Positions 15,901-23,971 of a DNA stretch of 64,000 nucleotides are shown here, one piece after another; position 1 is the stretch's first letter, and every line of letters starts with the position of its first letter. The notes below the pieces were generated by a model. That model saw only the letters and a program-made list of their open reading frames with translations, searched no databases and was not told where the DNA came from. The position numbers were made by a program, and so were the translations under genes. Origin of the DNA: Rhizobiales bacterium dw_265 (GTDB lineage Bacteria > Pseudomonadota > Alphaproteobacteria > Micropepsales > Micropepsaceae); NCBI GenBank assembly GCA_018449595.1, contig JAAVUU010000001.1:930001-994000 (forward strand), given 5' to 3'.

Positions 15901-18472
15901 CACGCCTTCGATCTCCATCACCAATGCCGGGGCCACCGCGACCGCCAACGGCAATGGCGGCAGCGTCGGCGACACCACCTCCAACAGCGGCGGCAACACC
16001 CAGGCGCAGACCAATACCCAGCGCACCGGCGACATCACCAACAGCGCGGCCGGCGGCCAAGGCGGTAATGCTCAGGGCGGCTTCGGCTTCGGCGGCAATT
16101 CGACCTCGGACAACAACGCCACCATCACCTCCAGCATCGCCCCGACCATCGATGTCAGCCCCACGCTGACCGCGCGGGGCGGCAATGGCACCGGCGGCAC
16201 CAACACCGTCACCGCCACCGGCGGCGACGCCACCAACGGCGACGTCACCGGCACCAACACCCAGGCCCAGACCCAGCGCACCGGCAACCAGACCGCCCAG
16301 GGCGGCGCGGGCGGCTTCGCCAATGCGAGCAATGGCGATGTCACCAGCACCTCCAACGCCACGGGCGGCGCCGGCGGCTTCGGCTTCGGCCAGGGCGGCG
16401 CGGGCGGCAATTCGACCAACACCAACGACAACAGCAGCCGCGCCACCGGCGGCAACGCCACCAACACCAACACGCTGGACAACAGCGCCCGCGCCAATGG
16501 CACCGGCGGCAACGCCGACGCCACGGGCGGCTTCGGCTTCGGCCAGGGCGGCAATGCGACCGGCGGCAATGCCACCAATACCGATACCAACACCGCCTTC
16601 GGCATCGGCCTTGGCGGCAACGGGACTGGCAACGGGACTGGCGGCAACGCCACCGCGACCGGCACCGGCGGCAACGGCCTGGGCATCGGCACCGGCGGCA
16701 ACGCGACCAACAACAACACCAGCACCAATACGAACACCAACACCGCCAACAGCAATTCGACGTCGGATTCGACGTCGAACGCCAACAGCACGTCGAACAG
16801 CAACGCCACCTCGAACGCGACGTCGAACAGCACGTCCAACGCGACGGGCACGGGTGTCGGCGTCGGCGTGGGGATCGGTTCGGGCGGCGGCGGCGGCACG
16901 CCGGGCAACACCACCATCAACAACAATCAGAGCCAGGGTCAGGGTCAGAACCAGAGCCTGGTCAACAACAACACCAACAACAATTCCAACGCCAATTCCA
17001 ACAACCAGAACCAGGACCAGAGCCTGGTCAACAACAACAACAATTCCAACAATCAAAACCAGAACCAGAATCTGGCCAACAACAACTTCAACAACAATTC
17101 CAACAACCAGAACCAGAATCAGAACAACTTCAACAACAACAACAATTCCAACAACCAGAACCAGAACCAGTACAACAACAATTCCAACAATCAGGCTCAG
17201 AACCAGAACCAGTACCAGTACAACAACAACTTCAACAACCAGAACCAGAACAACCAGAATTCCAACAACAACAATAACAACAACTCGAACCGCAACAACG
17301 ACGGCAACAACAACGGAAACAACAACAACTTCGCGACCAACTACGCCAACTACGCCAACAACAACGCCCCCTACGGCTACAATGCCCAGACCTACTATGC
17401 GACCGGCGGCGGCTATGCCCCGGCGCCAGGCGCGGGCGGCGGCTATGCTCCGGCGCCGGGCGTGGGCGGCGGCTATGCCCCGGCGCAAGGCGCGTATGCC
17501 GGCTATGGCTATGCCCAGGCGCAAGGCGCAGGCGACGGTGCCTATGGCGGCTATGGTTATGCCCAGACGCAAGGCGCGGGCGGCGGCGCATATGGCGGCG
17601 GCTTCGCGGCCCAGCAGGGCGGCGGCGTGTATGGCACCGGCTATGCCGTCGCCGGCGGTCAAGGCGGCCAAGGCTATGGCCAAGGTTATGCCCAGGGCTA
17701 TGGTCAGGGTTACGGCCAAGGCTATGGCCCAGGTGTCGGCCAGGGCTATGGTCCGTCCAACGGCTCGGGCAGCGGCACGCTCTATATCCAGCCGGGCGGC
17801 CCGCTCGGGGCCTATGGCTATGGCCATTTCGAGAAGTTCGGCAATGGCGGCTCGACCGTCGCCAGCGGCAGCGGCGCCGCGGCCCAGCAGGGCGCAAGCG
17901 CCTCGGCCTCGACCGGCGGCACCTGCCACTTCGTGGACACCACCGTGGTCAAGGCGATCCATGCCATCTGCCTGAGCGCCGACGGCCACCAGTTCCCCGC
18001 CAGCCACATGATCGGCGATACCTGGATCAACAGCGGCTATGAGGGCGAAGTCGCCCGCTGCCTGCCGGGTTCGGTCCTGAAGGTGATGGTCGGCTCGGTG
18101 ATGATGAGCGGCGAAGGCATGGCGGTATCGCTGAACGACGCCCAGGTCCTGTCCTGCGGCCCGCATGAAGCCGTGCGCCACTTCAAGGACGGCATGCTGA
18201 AGTGCGCCGTCGCCGAGAAGGTGCCGGACTGCACCGAACGCACCAACCTGCGCAAATGGGGCACCGGCGACATGTTCTTCACTTATGTCACCCGCGTCTG
18301 CATCGACCAGAAGCGCGAGATGGTAGGCGGCCAGAGCAGTGTTTCCAGCAGCTACAGCTACCAGATGACCACGCAGCAGCGCGACATGGCGGCGGCCGCC
18401 GCCGCGGCCAAGGCGCGCGAACTGCACCTGTCGGGCATGTCCCTGAACGGCGGGGTCGGCCAAGGATATTAA
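6974..18472 (+). CDS. Giant secreted low-complexity repeat protein (3832 aa)
   Basis: One uninterrupted 11.5-kb frame from ATG 6974, preceded by AAGGA nine bases upstream. Residues 1-27 form a Sec signal peptide with likely cleavage after LAANA. In order: short Asn/Gly/Ser repeats; GGQKIDV repeats (about 236-405); NIDASKNI repeats (about 406-548); 23 consecutive Asn (580-602); a huge Gly/Thr/Asn/Ser region (about 640-3300) of GGAGG, SATGG, GDTSATGG and TNTNT units, punctuated by seven TVFV(L/I)GG strands and related LTVDNS strands; an Asn/Gln-rich segment (about 3312-3455); Gly/Tyr/Ala repeats (about 3476-3600); and a C-terminal domain with seven Cys (about 3650-3775) plus an Ala-rich tail. 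I see only one other Cys, near residue 54. No RTX nonapeptide, LPXTG or autotransporter barrel is visible. A surface, matrix or appendage protein is my inference. Divergent from a PAS gene; a terminator separates it from sucC. Confidence 0.9.
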   Translation: MSVKTLMFLTSALATAGLAIEPLAANADGMSQLGTWGRPAGMGAGVSNLACDGVPGVAAINNVRQIALPRTPGVNANTNALRSNAGASIASNPNISGNIGLSRPLSVYNRGNDAPGADTGNSDSSGRNFGGNRRLNVYNGGAGVNADTTQQRLNVDTGNASRSVNGASHRNSSPISVFGNGDNAGQVNADTSRMFGGARHSGSIGVDASQAAGQSPSQSGGHPTVFNSGHAGGFSGGQKIDVDNSSHFGGFSGNSGASHAGVSGGQKIDVSGSPTPARSNNSAHAGFAGGQKIDADASQSQLSGSRNSGQSWSNNSGHAGLSGGQKIDVSSSPANSQAWGNNSGHAGFNGGQKIDVSSSPSNSQSWGNNSGHAGFSGGQKIDVSSSPSSSQAWGNNSGHAGYGGDKKIDVNNNINLTKNIDASKNINVWKDNSQTTNINNSKRIDVNNNIDASKNISINKPVTVNNNIDASKNINVYKPVTVNNNIDASKNININKSVDIYKPVSITNNIDASKNINITKNIDNSKVIDASKNITINKSIDIEKTNVFNYGGSSGHGGGNGHGGGGGSGGGSGGGSGSGNNNNNNNNNNNNNNNNNNNNNNNTTTNNNNNTSDSAALALAAAIAELNSTIKNNNSSNASGGNASNTGGTTNITVIGSSATGGTSNAEGGVGNGGAGGVGNGGTGGIGLGGEGGSSDVDVSAEGGAGGKGGTGTGGTNTATGTGGAGGLGGAGGEATANGNGGAGGKASSSSDNTSTVSTKGGSANTTGGTVGATTGGSATGGAATGGTQTQTQTSTATNTPTNTNSNTPTNTNTFSPTLSYSPSNTYTPTQTQSATGGQGGQATIYVVDLGGSTPGTGGGTSTPLQLTIDNSADNSNKTGDNSATGGSNTNAQTSDQTNKNSATGGAGGFGGAGGEGGAGGTGNGYGGNGYGYGYGGAGGSVTNNNTGSTGSGSTPSISLTVTGTGTGTGGTSTVGDTTAKSDQSQDQTGTNTGTNTGTNTGTNTGTNTNTNTASPTNTFTPDNTNTAQGGEGGQGGTSTVFVLGGTGTGGGTTTPPPSIIIDASSDASGASVGDTSATGGTGGKSDATGGSSTNDNDNTSKGGSATSSPDVTANGGTGNGFGGAGGFGQGGNGGSVGNTSATTGASNSGGNSFTASPTISNTSTSSPTQTNNNNQTQTVTPTATVFVIGGGEGGGGGSSTPLQLTVDNSSDNSSDNKSDATTGDNTLTGGDQTASNSATGGRATGGTGQGGNATNTAQGGAGGFGFGGAGGAGGAGGSVTNTNGTGSGGSTPSLSLTVIGNGTGGSVGDTSATGGANGDQSQTNDQDQQQKAQGGAGGTGNGTGGNATGGTSSATGGAGGSARNGDVSGTNTGTNTSTFTPTFNPTNTNTANPTNNANPTNTVTPTATVFVLGGTGSGGGSSSPLQLTVDNSADNSNKTGDNSLTGGDSSATGGSSTNDNRSQGGAGGIGQGGAGGLGGAGGFGGSSTSNPTITFTPVIASTGGQGGSGGSVGDTTTGASNSGGNTLTGGDNSATGTGTGGSSTNDNRSQGGTGGNATGGRSNSGGNNFTANPTQTNNQTVTPTATVFVIGGTGGGSGGGSSTPLQLTVDNSSDNSSTNDNKSQGGSTGDNTLTGGAQTQTASNSATGGRATGGAGGSSNATGGAGGLGGAGGFGGSSTSNPTITFTPSITSAGGAGGFGGAVGDTTSDSGGNTLAQTNDQTNDQDQRQRQSGGSGSGSGTPPSISITNAGATANGNGGSVGDTSATGTGTGTGGAGGSSTNDNRSQGGNGTGGSATNTATGGTGNGGAGGSATGGTSSATGGNSGGNRFTASPTLTSNPTQTNSQTTTPTNTVFVLGGTGSGGGGSTPSIDLTLDNSSDNGSTNSATGGSGGAVGDTTATTGASSSGGNTFRGGDQTSSNSATGGAGGFGGTGNGGAGGSSTSSPTITFTPNITSSGGQGGSVGDTSATGGAVGDTTSNSGGNTQTNDQDQRQRQSGGSGSGSGTPPSITITSTGGTADNGGNTLTGGDNSAAGGAGGFGGAGGSSTNDNRNTAQGGNGGTATGGSANPTIDVNPTLTAAGGNSGGNTFSPDFTANPTLTGGDQTASNSNGPTSLTTGDTSATGGFGGAGGTSDARNGDVTGTNAAQGGAGGSSTNTVSPSLTASGGSVGNTSATGGRSNSGGNSFTANPTQTNTNSQTTTPTTTVFVLGGTGSGGGGSSTPLQLTVDNSADNSNKTGDNTLTGGDQTANPNITASGGQGGSATNTATGGSSRATGGAGGIGQGGAGGFGGSSNATGGTANPTITFNPNITSSGGSVGNTSSTGGTGFGGAVGDTTSASGGNTLTGGDNSAAGGAGGLGGSVGDTTATGNGGAGGSSTNDNRSQGGSGTGGSATGGTSSATGGNSGGNRFTASPTLTSNPTQTNSQTTTPTTTVFVLGGTGTGGGGSTPSIDLTLDNSSDNGSTNSATGGTGGAVGDTTATTGASSSGGNTFRGGDQTSSNSATGGAGGFGGAGGSSTSSPTITFNPNITSSGTGGAGGFGGSVGDTSASNGPISATGGTATNGDQTQGNQTQGDQTQTNDQDQRQRQSGGSGSGSLPNITISNAGATANGNGGSVGDTSATGGAGGFGGSSGGNTFTSGDQTANLTGGNSSATGGRSNSGGNSFSPTITANGQGGNATGGAGGFGGSSSPTIDFSPTVAGGAGGFGGAVGDTTSSSGGNTQTGGDNSATGGSSDNRLTAQGGNGGTATGGNSGGNSFTASPTFRSGDLTASNSNGPISLSTGDTSATGGAGGTASPTIDVSPTVAGGAGGFGGNSGGNTLTGGDNSATGGNGGNARNGDVTGTNSNANTFTPTNTNTVSPTITARGGAGGASTSTAYVTGDTSGSGGTPSISLTLDNSSASTGGAASNGNQTQTANSSATGGRSGDSTATGGTVGDTSATTGPIALTGGNASNGDQTQDQRQRQSGGSGSGGGTPSISITNAGATATANGNGGSVGDTTSNSGGNTQAQTNTQRTGDITNSAAGGQGGNAQGGFGFGGNSTSDNNATITSSIAPTIDVSPTLTARGGNGTGGTNTVTATGGDATNGDVTGTNTQAQTQRTGNQTAQGGAGGFANASNGDVTSTSNATGGAGGFGFGQGGAGGNSTNTNDNSSRATGGNATNTNTLDNSARANGTGGNADATGGFGFGQGGNATGGNATNTDTNTAFGIGLGGNGTGNGTGGNATATGTGGNGLGIGTGGNATNNNTSTNTNTNTANSNSTSDSTSNANSTSNSNATSNATSNSTSNATGTGVGVGVGIGSGGGGGTPGNTTINNNQSQGQGQNQSLVNNNTNNNSNANSNNQNQDQSLVNNNNNSNNQNQNQNLANNNFNNNSNNQNQNQNNFNNNNNSNNQNQNQYNNNSNNQAQNQNQYQYNNNFNNQNQNNQNSNNNNNNNSNRNNDGNNNGNNNNFATNYANYANNNAPYGYNAQTYYATGGGYAPAPGAGGGYAPAPGVGGGYAPAQGAYAGYGYAQAQGAGDGAYGGYGYAQTQGAGGGAYGGGFAAQQGGGVYGTGYAVAGGQGGQGYGQGYAQGYGQGYGQGYGPGVGQGYGPSNGSGSGTLYIQPGGPLGAYGYGHFEKFGNGGSTVASGSGAAAQQGASASASTGGTCHFVDTTVVKAIHAICLSADGHQFPASHMIGDTWINSGYEGEVARCLPGSVLKVMVGSVMMSGEGMAVSLNDAQVLSCGPHEAVRHFKDGMLKCAVAEKVPDCTERTNLRKWGTGDMFFTYVTRVCIDQKREMVGGQSSVSSSYSYQMTTQQRDMAAAAAAAKARELHLSGMSLNGGVGQGY
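7913..8205 (+). repeat. Tandem 81-bp (27-residue) repeats in the giant gene
   Basis: Three full units (7913-7993, 7994-8074, 8075-8155) and a partial fourth. Each encodes NNSGHAG-x-x-GGQKIDVSSSP followed by a Ser-rich, Gln/Trp-containing end. Looser copies of the GGQKID core precede them from 7678. All are in frame and lack spacers, so this is protein repeat structure rather than an independent element. Confidence 0.9.
8200..8612 (+). repeat. NIDASKNI repeat array in the giant gene
   Basis: Six DASKNI cores separated by irregular spacers such as INVYKPVTVNN and INKSVDIYKPVSITNN. Alternating polar and beta-branched residues with regularly placed Asn suggest a beta-solenoid or amyloid-like fold (inference). 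Coding, in frame throughout. Confidence 0.85.
8711..8779 (+). repeat. Run of 23 asparagine codons
   Basis: Residues 580-602 are all Asn, encoded by a mixture of AAC and AAT rather than one repeated trinucleotide. The mixing reduces slippage and suggests that the polyasparagine itself is retained. A second short Asn run follows after TTT. Confidence 0.95.
12421..12768 (+). repeat. Direct repeat copy 1 (348 bp) inside the giant gene
   Basis: Nearly identical to 14164-14511, at an offset of exactly 1743 bp (581 codons, so in frame). It covers NSGGNRFTASPTLTSNPTQ through the TVFVLGG strand and SIDLTLDNSSDNG to GGAGGFG. Only a handful of base differences are visible, so the duplication looks recent. 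Confidence 0.85.
14164..14511 (+). repeat. Direct repeat copy 2 (348 bp) inside the giant gene
   Basis: Partner of 12421-12768. Differences are scattered substitutions, for example TTTP-TTT against TTTP-TNT before the TVFV strand and GTGG against GSGG. No indel is visible, so spacing within the copy is kept. Confidence 0.85.
16912..17340 (+). repeat. Asn/Gln-rich prion-like segment of the giant gene
   Basis: About 140 residues made almost entirely of Asn, Gln and Ser, with occasional Tyr, Phe and Leu (NNQNQNQ, SLVNNN, QYQYNNN). Composition resembles prion-like or amyloid-forming domains. AAC, AAT and CAG codons are mixed. Confidence 0.85.
17401..17770 (+). repeat. Gly/Tyr/Ala-rich repeats before the C-terminal domain
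   Basis: Repeats of GGGYAPAPG, then GYGYAQ-x-QGAG, then GQGYGQGYG (residues about 3476-3600). Such Gly/Tyr repeats occur in silk-like and cell-wall structural proteins. The Tyr residues could be cross-linked, which is inference. Confidence 0.85.
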
Positions 18473-18541
18473 TTAAGGGCTATTGAGGAATCGCCGAAAG
18501 GCGAACGGAATCCTGGGCATCAGGGGCCCCGGATGGTCAAG

Positions 18542-18580
18542 AAGGGCGTCCTGCATTCTGTGCAGGGCGCCCTTTCGTTT
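18542..18580 (+). terminator. Terminator between the giant gene and sucC
   Basis: A 14-bp stem, AAGGGCGTCCTGCA (18542-18555) with TGCAGGGCGCCCTT (18561-18574), one G-T pair, loop TTCTG, followed by TTTCGTTT. It should separate the giant gene from the TCA genes. Confidence 0.85.
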
Positions 18581-18670
18581 GGAGCTTACGGACGGCCATC
18601 TGCCGCGTTGCACAAAGCCGCACCGCTGCTATTGTGCGCCCGCTTCCTCACCCGAAACGGGGCTAACTCC

Positions 18671-19839
<1,169 letters not shown>

Positions 19840-19840
<1 letters not shown>

Positions 19841-20718
19841 TGTCCATTCTCGTCGACAAGAACACCAAGGTCATCTGCCAGGGCTTCACCGGCAACCAGG
19901 GCACCTTCCATTCCGAACAGGCCATCGCCTATGGCACCAAGATGGTCGGCGGCACCACGCCCGGCAAGGGCGGCACCACCCATCTGGGCCTGCCGGTGTT
20001 CGACACCGTGCGCGAGGCCCGCGAAAAGGTCGGCGCCGACGCCAGCGCCATCTATGTGCCGCCGCCCTTCGCCGCCGATGCCATCCTGGAGGCGATCGAC
20101 GCCGAAGTGCCGCTGATCGTCTGCATCACCGAAGGCATTCCGGTGCTGGACATGGTCAAGGTCAAGCGCGCGCTGTCCGGCAGCAAGTCGCGCCTGATCG
20201 GGCCCAACTGCCCCGGCGTCATCACACCGGGCGAATGCAAGATCGGCATCATGCCCGGCCATATCCATCGCCGCGGTTCGGTGGGCATCGTCTCGCGCTC
20301 CGGCACCCTGACCTATGAAGCGGTGTGGCAGACCACCGCCGTCGGCCTGGGCCAGACCACCTGCGTCGGCATCGGCGGCGATCCGGTCAAGGGCACCGAG
20401 CATATCGACGTGCTGGAGATGCTGCTGGCGGACCCCGAAACCCAGTCCATCATCATGATCGGCGAAATCGGCGGCAGCGCCGAGGAAGACGCCGCCGACT
20501 TCATCAAGCACTCCAAGGTCAAGAAGCCCATGGTCGGCTTCATCGCCGGCGTCACCGCGCCGCCGGGCCGCCGCATGGGCCATGCCGGCGCCATCATCTC
20601 CGGCGGCAAGGGCGGCGCGGATTCCAAGATCGAGGCCATGAAGTCGGCGGGCATCCGCGTGTCGCCGAATCCGGCGGCGCTGGGCACCACCCTGGTCGAT
20701 CTGCTGAACGGCAAGTAA
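19840..20718 (+). CDS. sucD: Succinate-CoA ligase subunit alpha
   Basis: A 292-residue alpha subunit carrying the phosphohistidine intermediate. The CoA-binding Rossmann region is at the N-terminus ([24 protein letters not shown]). The active-site His is about residue 248 in [11 protein letters not shown]. Also visible are the motif [15 protein letters not shown] and the SRSGTLTYE loop. Translation is coupled to sucC by the TAATG overlap. A 241-bp gap follows before sucA, holding a loose GCGGGC/GCCCGC hairpin (20745-20772) and possibly a separate sucA promoter that I could not define. Confidence 0.98.
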
Positions 20719-20959
20719 TCATCGCCCCATCATCAAGGCGTCACGCGGGCATCCCAGGATCGGGGCGCCCGCATAGCGGTCTTGCGTCTGCTGTTTGTCC
20801 ATTGCCCTGATTTTGCCGTGCAAATAAGGCTTGTTGAGCCCATATTAACTGCATTGATCGTTGAATCGGCCCACTAAAGGCGTTACCACGCCCCGTCACG
20901 CAGCCCATAGCGGCACCAGGAATGGGCAAGGCCCAACAAGCCCCCCACAAGCGTTTGAA

Positions 20960-23929
20960 ATGACTGAACAATCCACTCCCGATCGTTTGAACCGCGCCTC
21001 GAATGAAATCTTCGAGGCGACGTCCTTCCTCAACGGCACCAACGCCGCCTTTGTCGAACAGATGTACGCCGCTTGGCTGGCCGACCCGGCCTCGGTGGAC
21101 GAAGGCTGGCAGACTTATTTCTCGCAGCTTGGCGAGCAGGGCCTGACGCCGACCCAGCTGGGCCGCGGTCCCTCCTGGAAGCGCGACGCCAAGCCCAATA
21201 TTCCCGCCAGCGACCTGATCGCTGCGCTGACCGGCCAGGAGCCTCCTGCCGCACCCGCGAAGCCCGGTAAAGCCAAGCCCGCTGCCGCAGCCCCGCCCAG
21301 CACCGCCGACAGCACTGATGCGGCCAAGGATTCCATCCACGCCGTCCAGATGATCCGCGCCTATCGCATGATCGGGCATTTTGAGGCCGATCTCGATCCG
21401 CTGAAAATCACACCGCGCACGCCCCAGGCGACCCTGGACCCCAAATTCTACGGCTTTGAAGGCGCGGCGCTCGACAAGCCGGTCTTCGTGGACGGCATCC
21501 TGGGCTTTTCCACCGTCACCCCGCGCCAGTTGCTGACCAAGCTGCGCGGCACCTATTGCGGCCGCATCGGCTATGAGTTCCTGCACATCAACGATGCCGA
21601 ACAGAAGAACTGGCTGCAGCGCCGCATCGAACGGCCCGAAAACGAGATCGGCTTCACCCCCGAAGGCAAGAAGGCGATCCTCAACAAGCTGATCGAGGCG
21701 GAGGGCTTCGAGAAATTCTCCGCCAACCGTTTTGTCGGCACCAAGCGTTTCGGCCTGGACGGCGGCGAAGCCACCATCCCGGCGCTGGAACAGATCATCA
21801 AGCGCGGCGGCCAGCTGGGCATCAGCCAGATCGTGCTGGGCATGGCCCATCGCGGCCGCCTGAACGTGCTGGTCAATGTGATGGGCAAGTCCTATCGCCA
21901 GCTGTTCCACGAATTCCAGGGCGGCAGCGCCAATCCCGGCGACGTCGAGGGTTCGGGCGACGTGAAGTACCACCTGGGCGCCTCGTCGGATCGCGAATTC
22001 GACGGCAAGAAGGTGCATCTGTCGCTCACCCCCAATCCCTCGCACCTGGAAATCGTCAATCCGGTGGTCCTGGGCAAGGCCCGCGCCAAGCAGTGGCAGT
22101 TGCGCGACATCGATGCGCGCACCAGCGTGCTGCCCGTGCTGATCCACGGCGATGCGGCCTTCGCCGGCCAGGGCGTGGTGGCGGAATGTTTCGCCATGTC
22201 GGGCATCAAGGGCTTCCGCACCGGCGGCACGCTTCACTTCGTCACCAACAACCAGATCGGCTTCACCACCGCGCCGATCTTCTCGCGCTCCTCGCCCTAT
22301 TGCACCGACATCGCGCTGATGGTGCAGGCGCCGATCTTCCATGTGAACGGCGACGATCCCGAGGCCGTGGTCCATGCCACCCGCATCGCGGTGGAATTCC
22401 GCCAGCAGTTCAAGAAGGACGTGGTGATCGACATGATCTGCTATCGCAGGTTCGGTCATAACGAGAGCGACGAGCCCAGCTTCACCCAGCCCTTGATGTA
22501 CCGGGTGATCAAGGATCATCCCACCACCCTGCAGCTTTACGAAAAGAAGCTGGTCGGCGAAGGCACGCTGACCCAGGCCGAGGCCGACACCATGGCGGCG
22601 GATTTCAACAAGCGGCTGGACGCGGAATTCGACGCCGCCAAGGATCACCGCCCCAATCGCGCCGACTGGTTCGACGGCCATTGGCAGGGCCTGGAAGTGG
22701 CGCCCAAGAACAGCGACCGCCGCGGCGAAACCAGCGTCACAGTGGATGAACTCAAAAAAGTCGGCAAGGCGCTGACCACCGCGCCCGCCAATTTCAACCT
22801 GCACAAGACCCTTACCCGCCTGCTCGACGCCAAGGCCAAGATGTTCGAAAGCGGCGACGGTTTCGACTGGGCCACTTGCGAGGCGCTGGCCTTCGGCACC
22901 CTGCTGGACGAGGGTTTCTATGTCCGCCTGTCGGGCCAGGATTCCGCCCGCGGCACCTTCAGCCAGCGCCATGCCGCGCTGGTGGATCAGCAGACCGAGG
23001 AACGCTATTACCCGCTGCAGCATGTCAGCGAGAACCAGGGTTGCTTTGAAGTCGTGGACTCGCTCTTGTCGGAAGAGGCGGTACTGGGTTTCGAATATGG
23101 CTATTCCACCGCCGAGCCCCAGGCGCTGGTGCTGTGGGAAGCCCAGTTCGGCGATTTCGCCAACGGCGCCCAGGTGGTGATGGACCAGTTCATCGCCAGC
23201 GGCGAAATGAAATGGCTGCGCATGTCGGGCCTGACTTTGCTTCTGCCGCACGGTTATGAAGGCCAGGGCCCGGAACATTCCTCGGCCCGGCTGGAGCGCT
23301 ACCTGCAGCTTTGCGCCCAGGACAATATCCAGGTCTGCGTGCCGACCACGCCGGCCAACTATTTCCACATCCTGCGCCGCCAGATGCACCGCAGCTTCAG
23401 GAAACCCCTGGTCGTGCTGACGCCCAAGTCGCTCTTGCGCCACAAGAAGTGCACCAGCTTCCTGACCGACATGCTGCCCGGTACCTCGTTCCACCGGGTG
23501 CTGCGCGACCAGGCCGAAGTCGTGCCCGGCGCCACCACCATCCAGCTGGTCGAGGACAGCAAGATCAAGCGCGTGGTGCTGTGCAGCGGCAAGGTCTATT
23601 TCGACCTGATGGAGGAGCGCGAGAAGCGCGGCGAGAACCGCATCCAGATCCTGCGTATCGAGCAGCTTTATCCCTTCCCGGAAAATGTCCTGGCCCAGGA
23701 GCTCAACCGCTTCCCCAAGGCCGAGCTGGTCTGGTGCCAGGAAGAGCCGCAGAACCAGGGCGCGTGGAATTTCGTGCGCACCCGCATCGAGGACACCGTC
23801 GCCAAGCTGGGCGGCAAGGGCACCCCGCGTTACGCCGGGCGTCCGGAATATGCCTCCACCGCGGCGGGCCTGATGAAGCAGCACCTGGCCGAACTCGCGC
23901 AATTCCTCAACGAAGCCCTCAGTTTCTGA
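20960..23929 (+). CDS. sucA: 2-oxoglutarate dehydrogenase E1 component
   Basis: A 989-residue thiamine-diphosphate-dependent E1 subunit that decarboxylates 2-oxoglutarate and passes the succinyl group to SucB. I choose ATG 20960 (MTEQSTPDRLNRASNEIFEA) over an upstream in-frame ATG at 20861, whose extra 33 residues look non-conserved. Visible family motifs are the N-terminal SFLNGTNAAFVEQMYAAWL, which contacts E2, HRGRLNVLVNVMGK, HGDAAFAGQGVVAE, FRTGGTLHFVTNNQIGFTT, YRRFGHNESDEPSFTQP and HGYEGQGPEHSSARLER. Length matches the family. It is followed after 42 bp by sucB. Confidence 0.98.
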   Translation: MTEQSTPDRLNRASNEIFEATSFLNGTNAAFVEQMYAAWLADPASVDEGWQTYFSQLGEQGLTPTQLGRGPSWKRDAKPNIPASDLIAALTGQEPPAAPAKPGKAKPAAAAPPSTADSTDAAKDSIHAVQMIRAYRMIGHFEADLDPLKITPRTPQATLDPKFYGFEGAALDKPVFVDGILGFSTVTPRQLLTKLRGTYCGRIGYEFLHINDAEQKNWLQRRIERPENEIGFTPEGKKAILNKLIEAEGFEKFSANRFVGTKRFGLDGGEATIPALEQIIKRGGQLGISQIVLGMAHRGRLNVLVNVMGKSYRQLFHEFQGGSANPGDVEGSGDVKYHLGASSDREFDGKKVHLSLTPNPSHLEIVNPVVLGKARAKQWQLRDIDARTSVLPVLIHGDAAFAGQGVVAECFAMSGIKGFRTGGTLHFVTNNQIGFTTAPIFSRSSPYCTDIALMVQAPIFHVNGDDPEAVVHATRIAVEFRQQFKKDVVIDMICYRRFGHNESDEPSFTQPLMYRVIKDHPTTLQLYEKKLVGEGTLTQAEADTMAADFNKRLDAEFDAAKDHRPNRADWFDGHWQGLEVAPKNSDRRGETSVTVDELKKVGKALTTAPANFNLHKTLTRLLDAKAKMFESGDGFDWATCEALAFGTLLDEGFYVRLSGQDSARGTFSQRHAALVDQQTEERYYPLQHVSENQGCFEVVDSLLSEEAVLGFEYGYSTAEPQALVLWEAQFGDFANGAQVVMDQFIASGEMKWLRMSGLTLLLPHGYEGQGPEHSSARLERYLQLCAQDNIQVCVPTTPANYFHILRRQMHRSFRKPLVVLTPKSLLRHKKCTSFLTDMLPGTSFHRVLRDQAEVVPGATTIQLVEDSKIKRVVLCSGKVYFDLMEEREKRGENRIQILRIEQLYPFPENVLAQELNRFPKAELVWCQEEPQNQGAWNFVRTRIEDTVAKLGGKGTPRYAGRPEYASTAAGLMKQHLAELAQFLNEALSF

Positions 23930-23971
23930 TCTTTTCAGTCTCCCGTCTTTGCGCCTCCAAAGAGAGCCCCC

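Noticed and set aside
15041..18463. Second 1140-residue minus-strand open frame of exactly the same length
   Set aside because: Also an antisense shadow of the giant gene. The equal length is coincidence; both ends fall inside unrelated parts of the gene.
6974..18472. Gly-rich repeats considered as an RTX calcium-binding domain
   Set aside because: The GGAGG and GDTSATGG units do not fit the GGxGxDxUx nonapeptide, and no type I exporter genes are adjacent.
18533..18670. Upstream in-frame extension of sucC
   Set aside because: It would run through a strong terminator hairpin and add 46 residues absent from the family; ATG 18671 gives the conserved N-terminus.
20861..20959. Upstream in-frame ATG for sucA
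   Set aside because: The added 33 residues look non-conserved, while MTEQSTPDRLN fits the family start.
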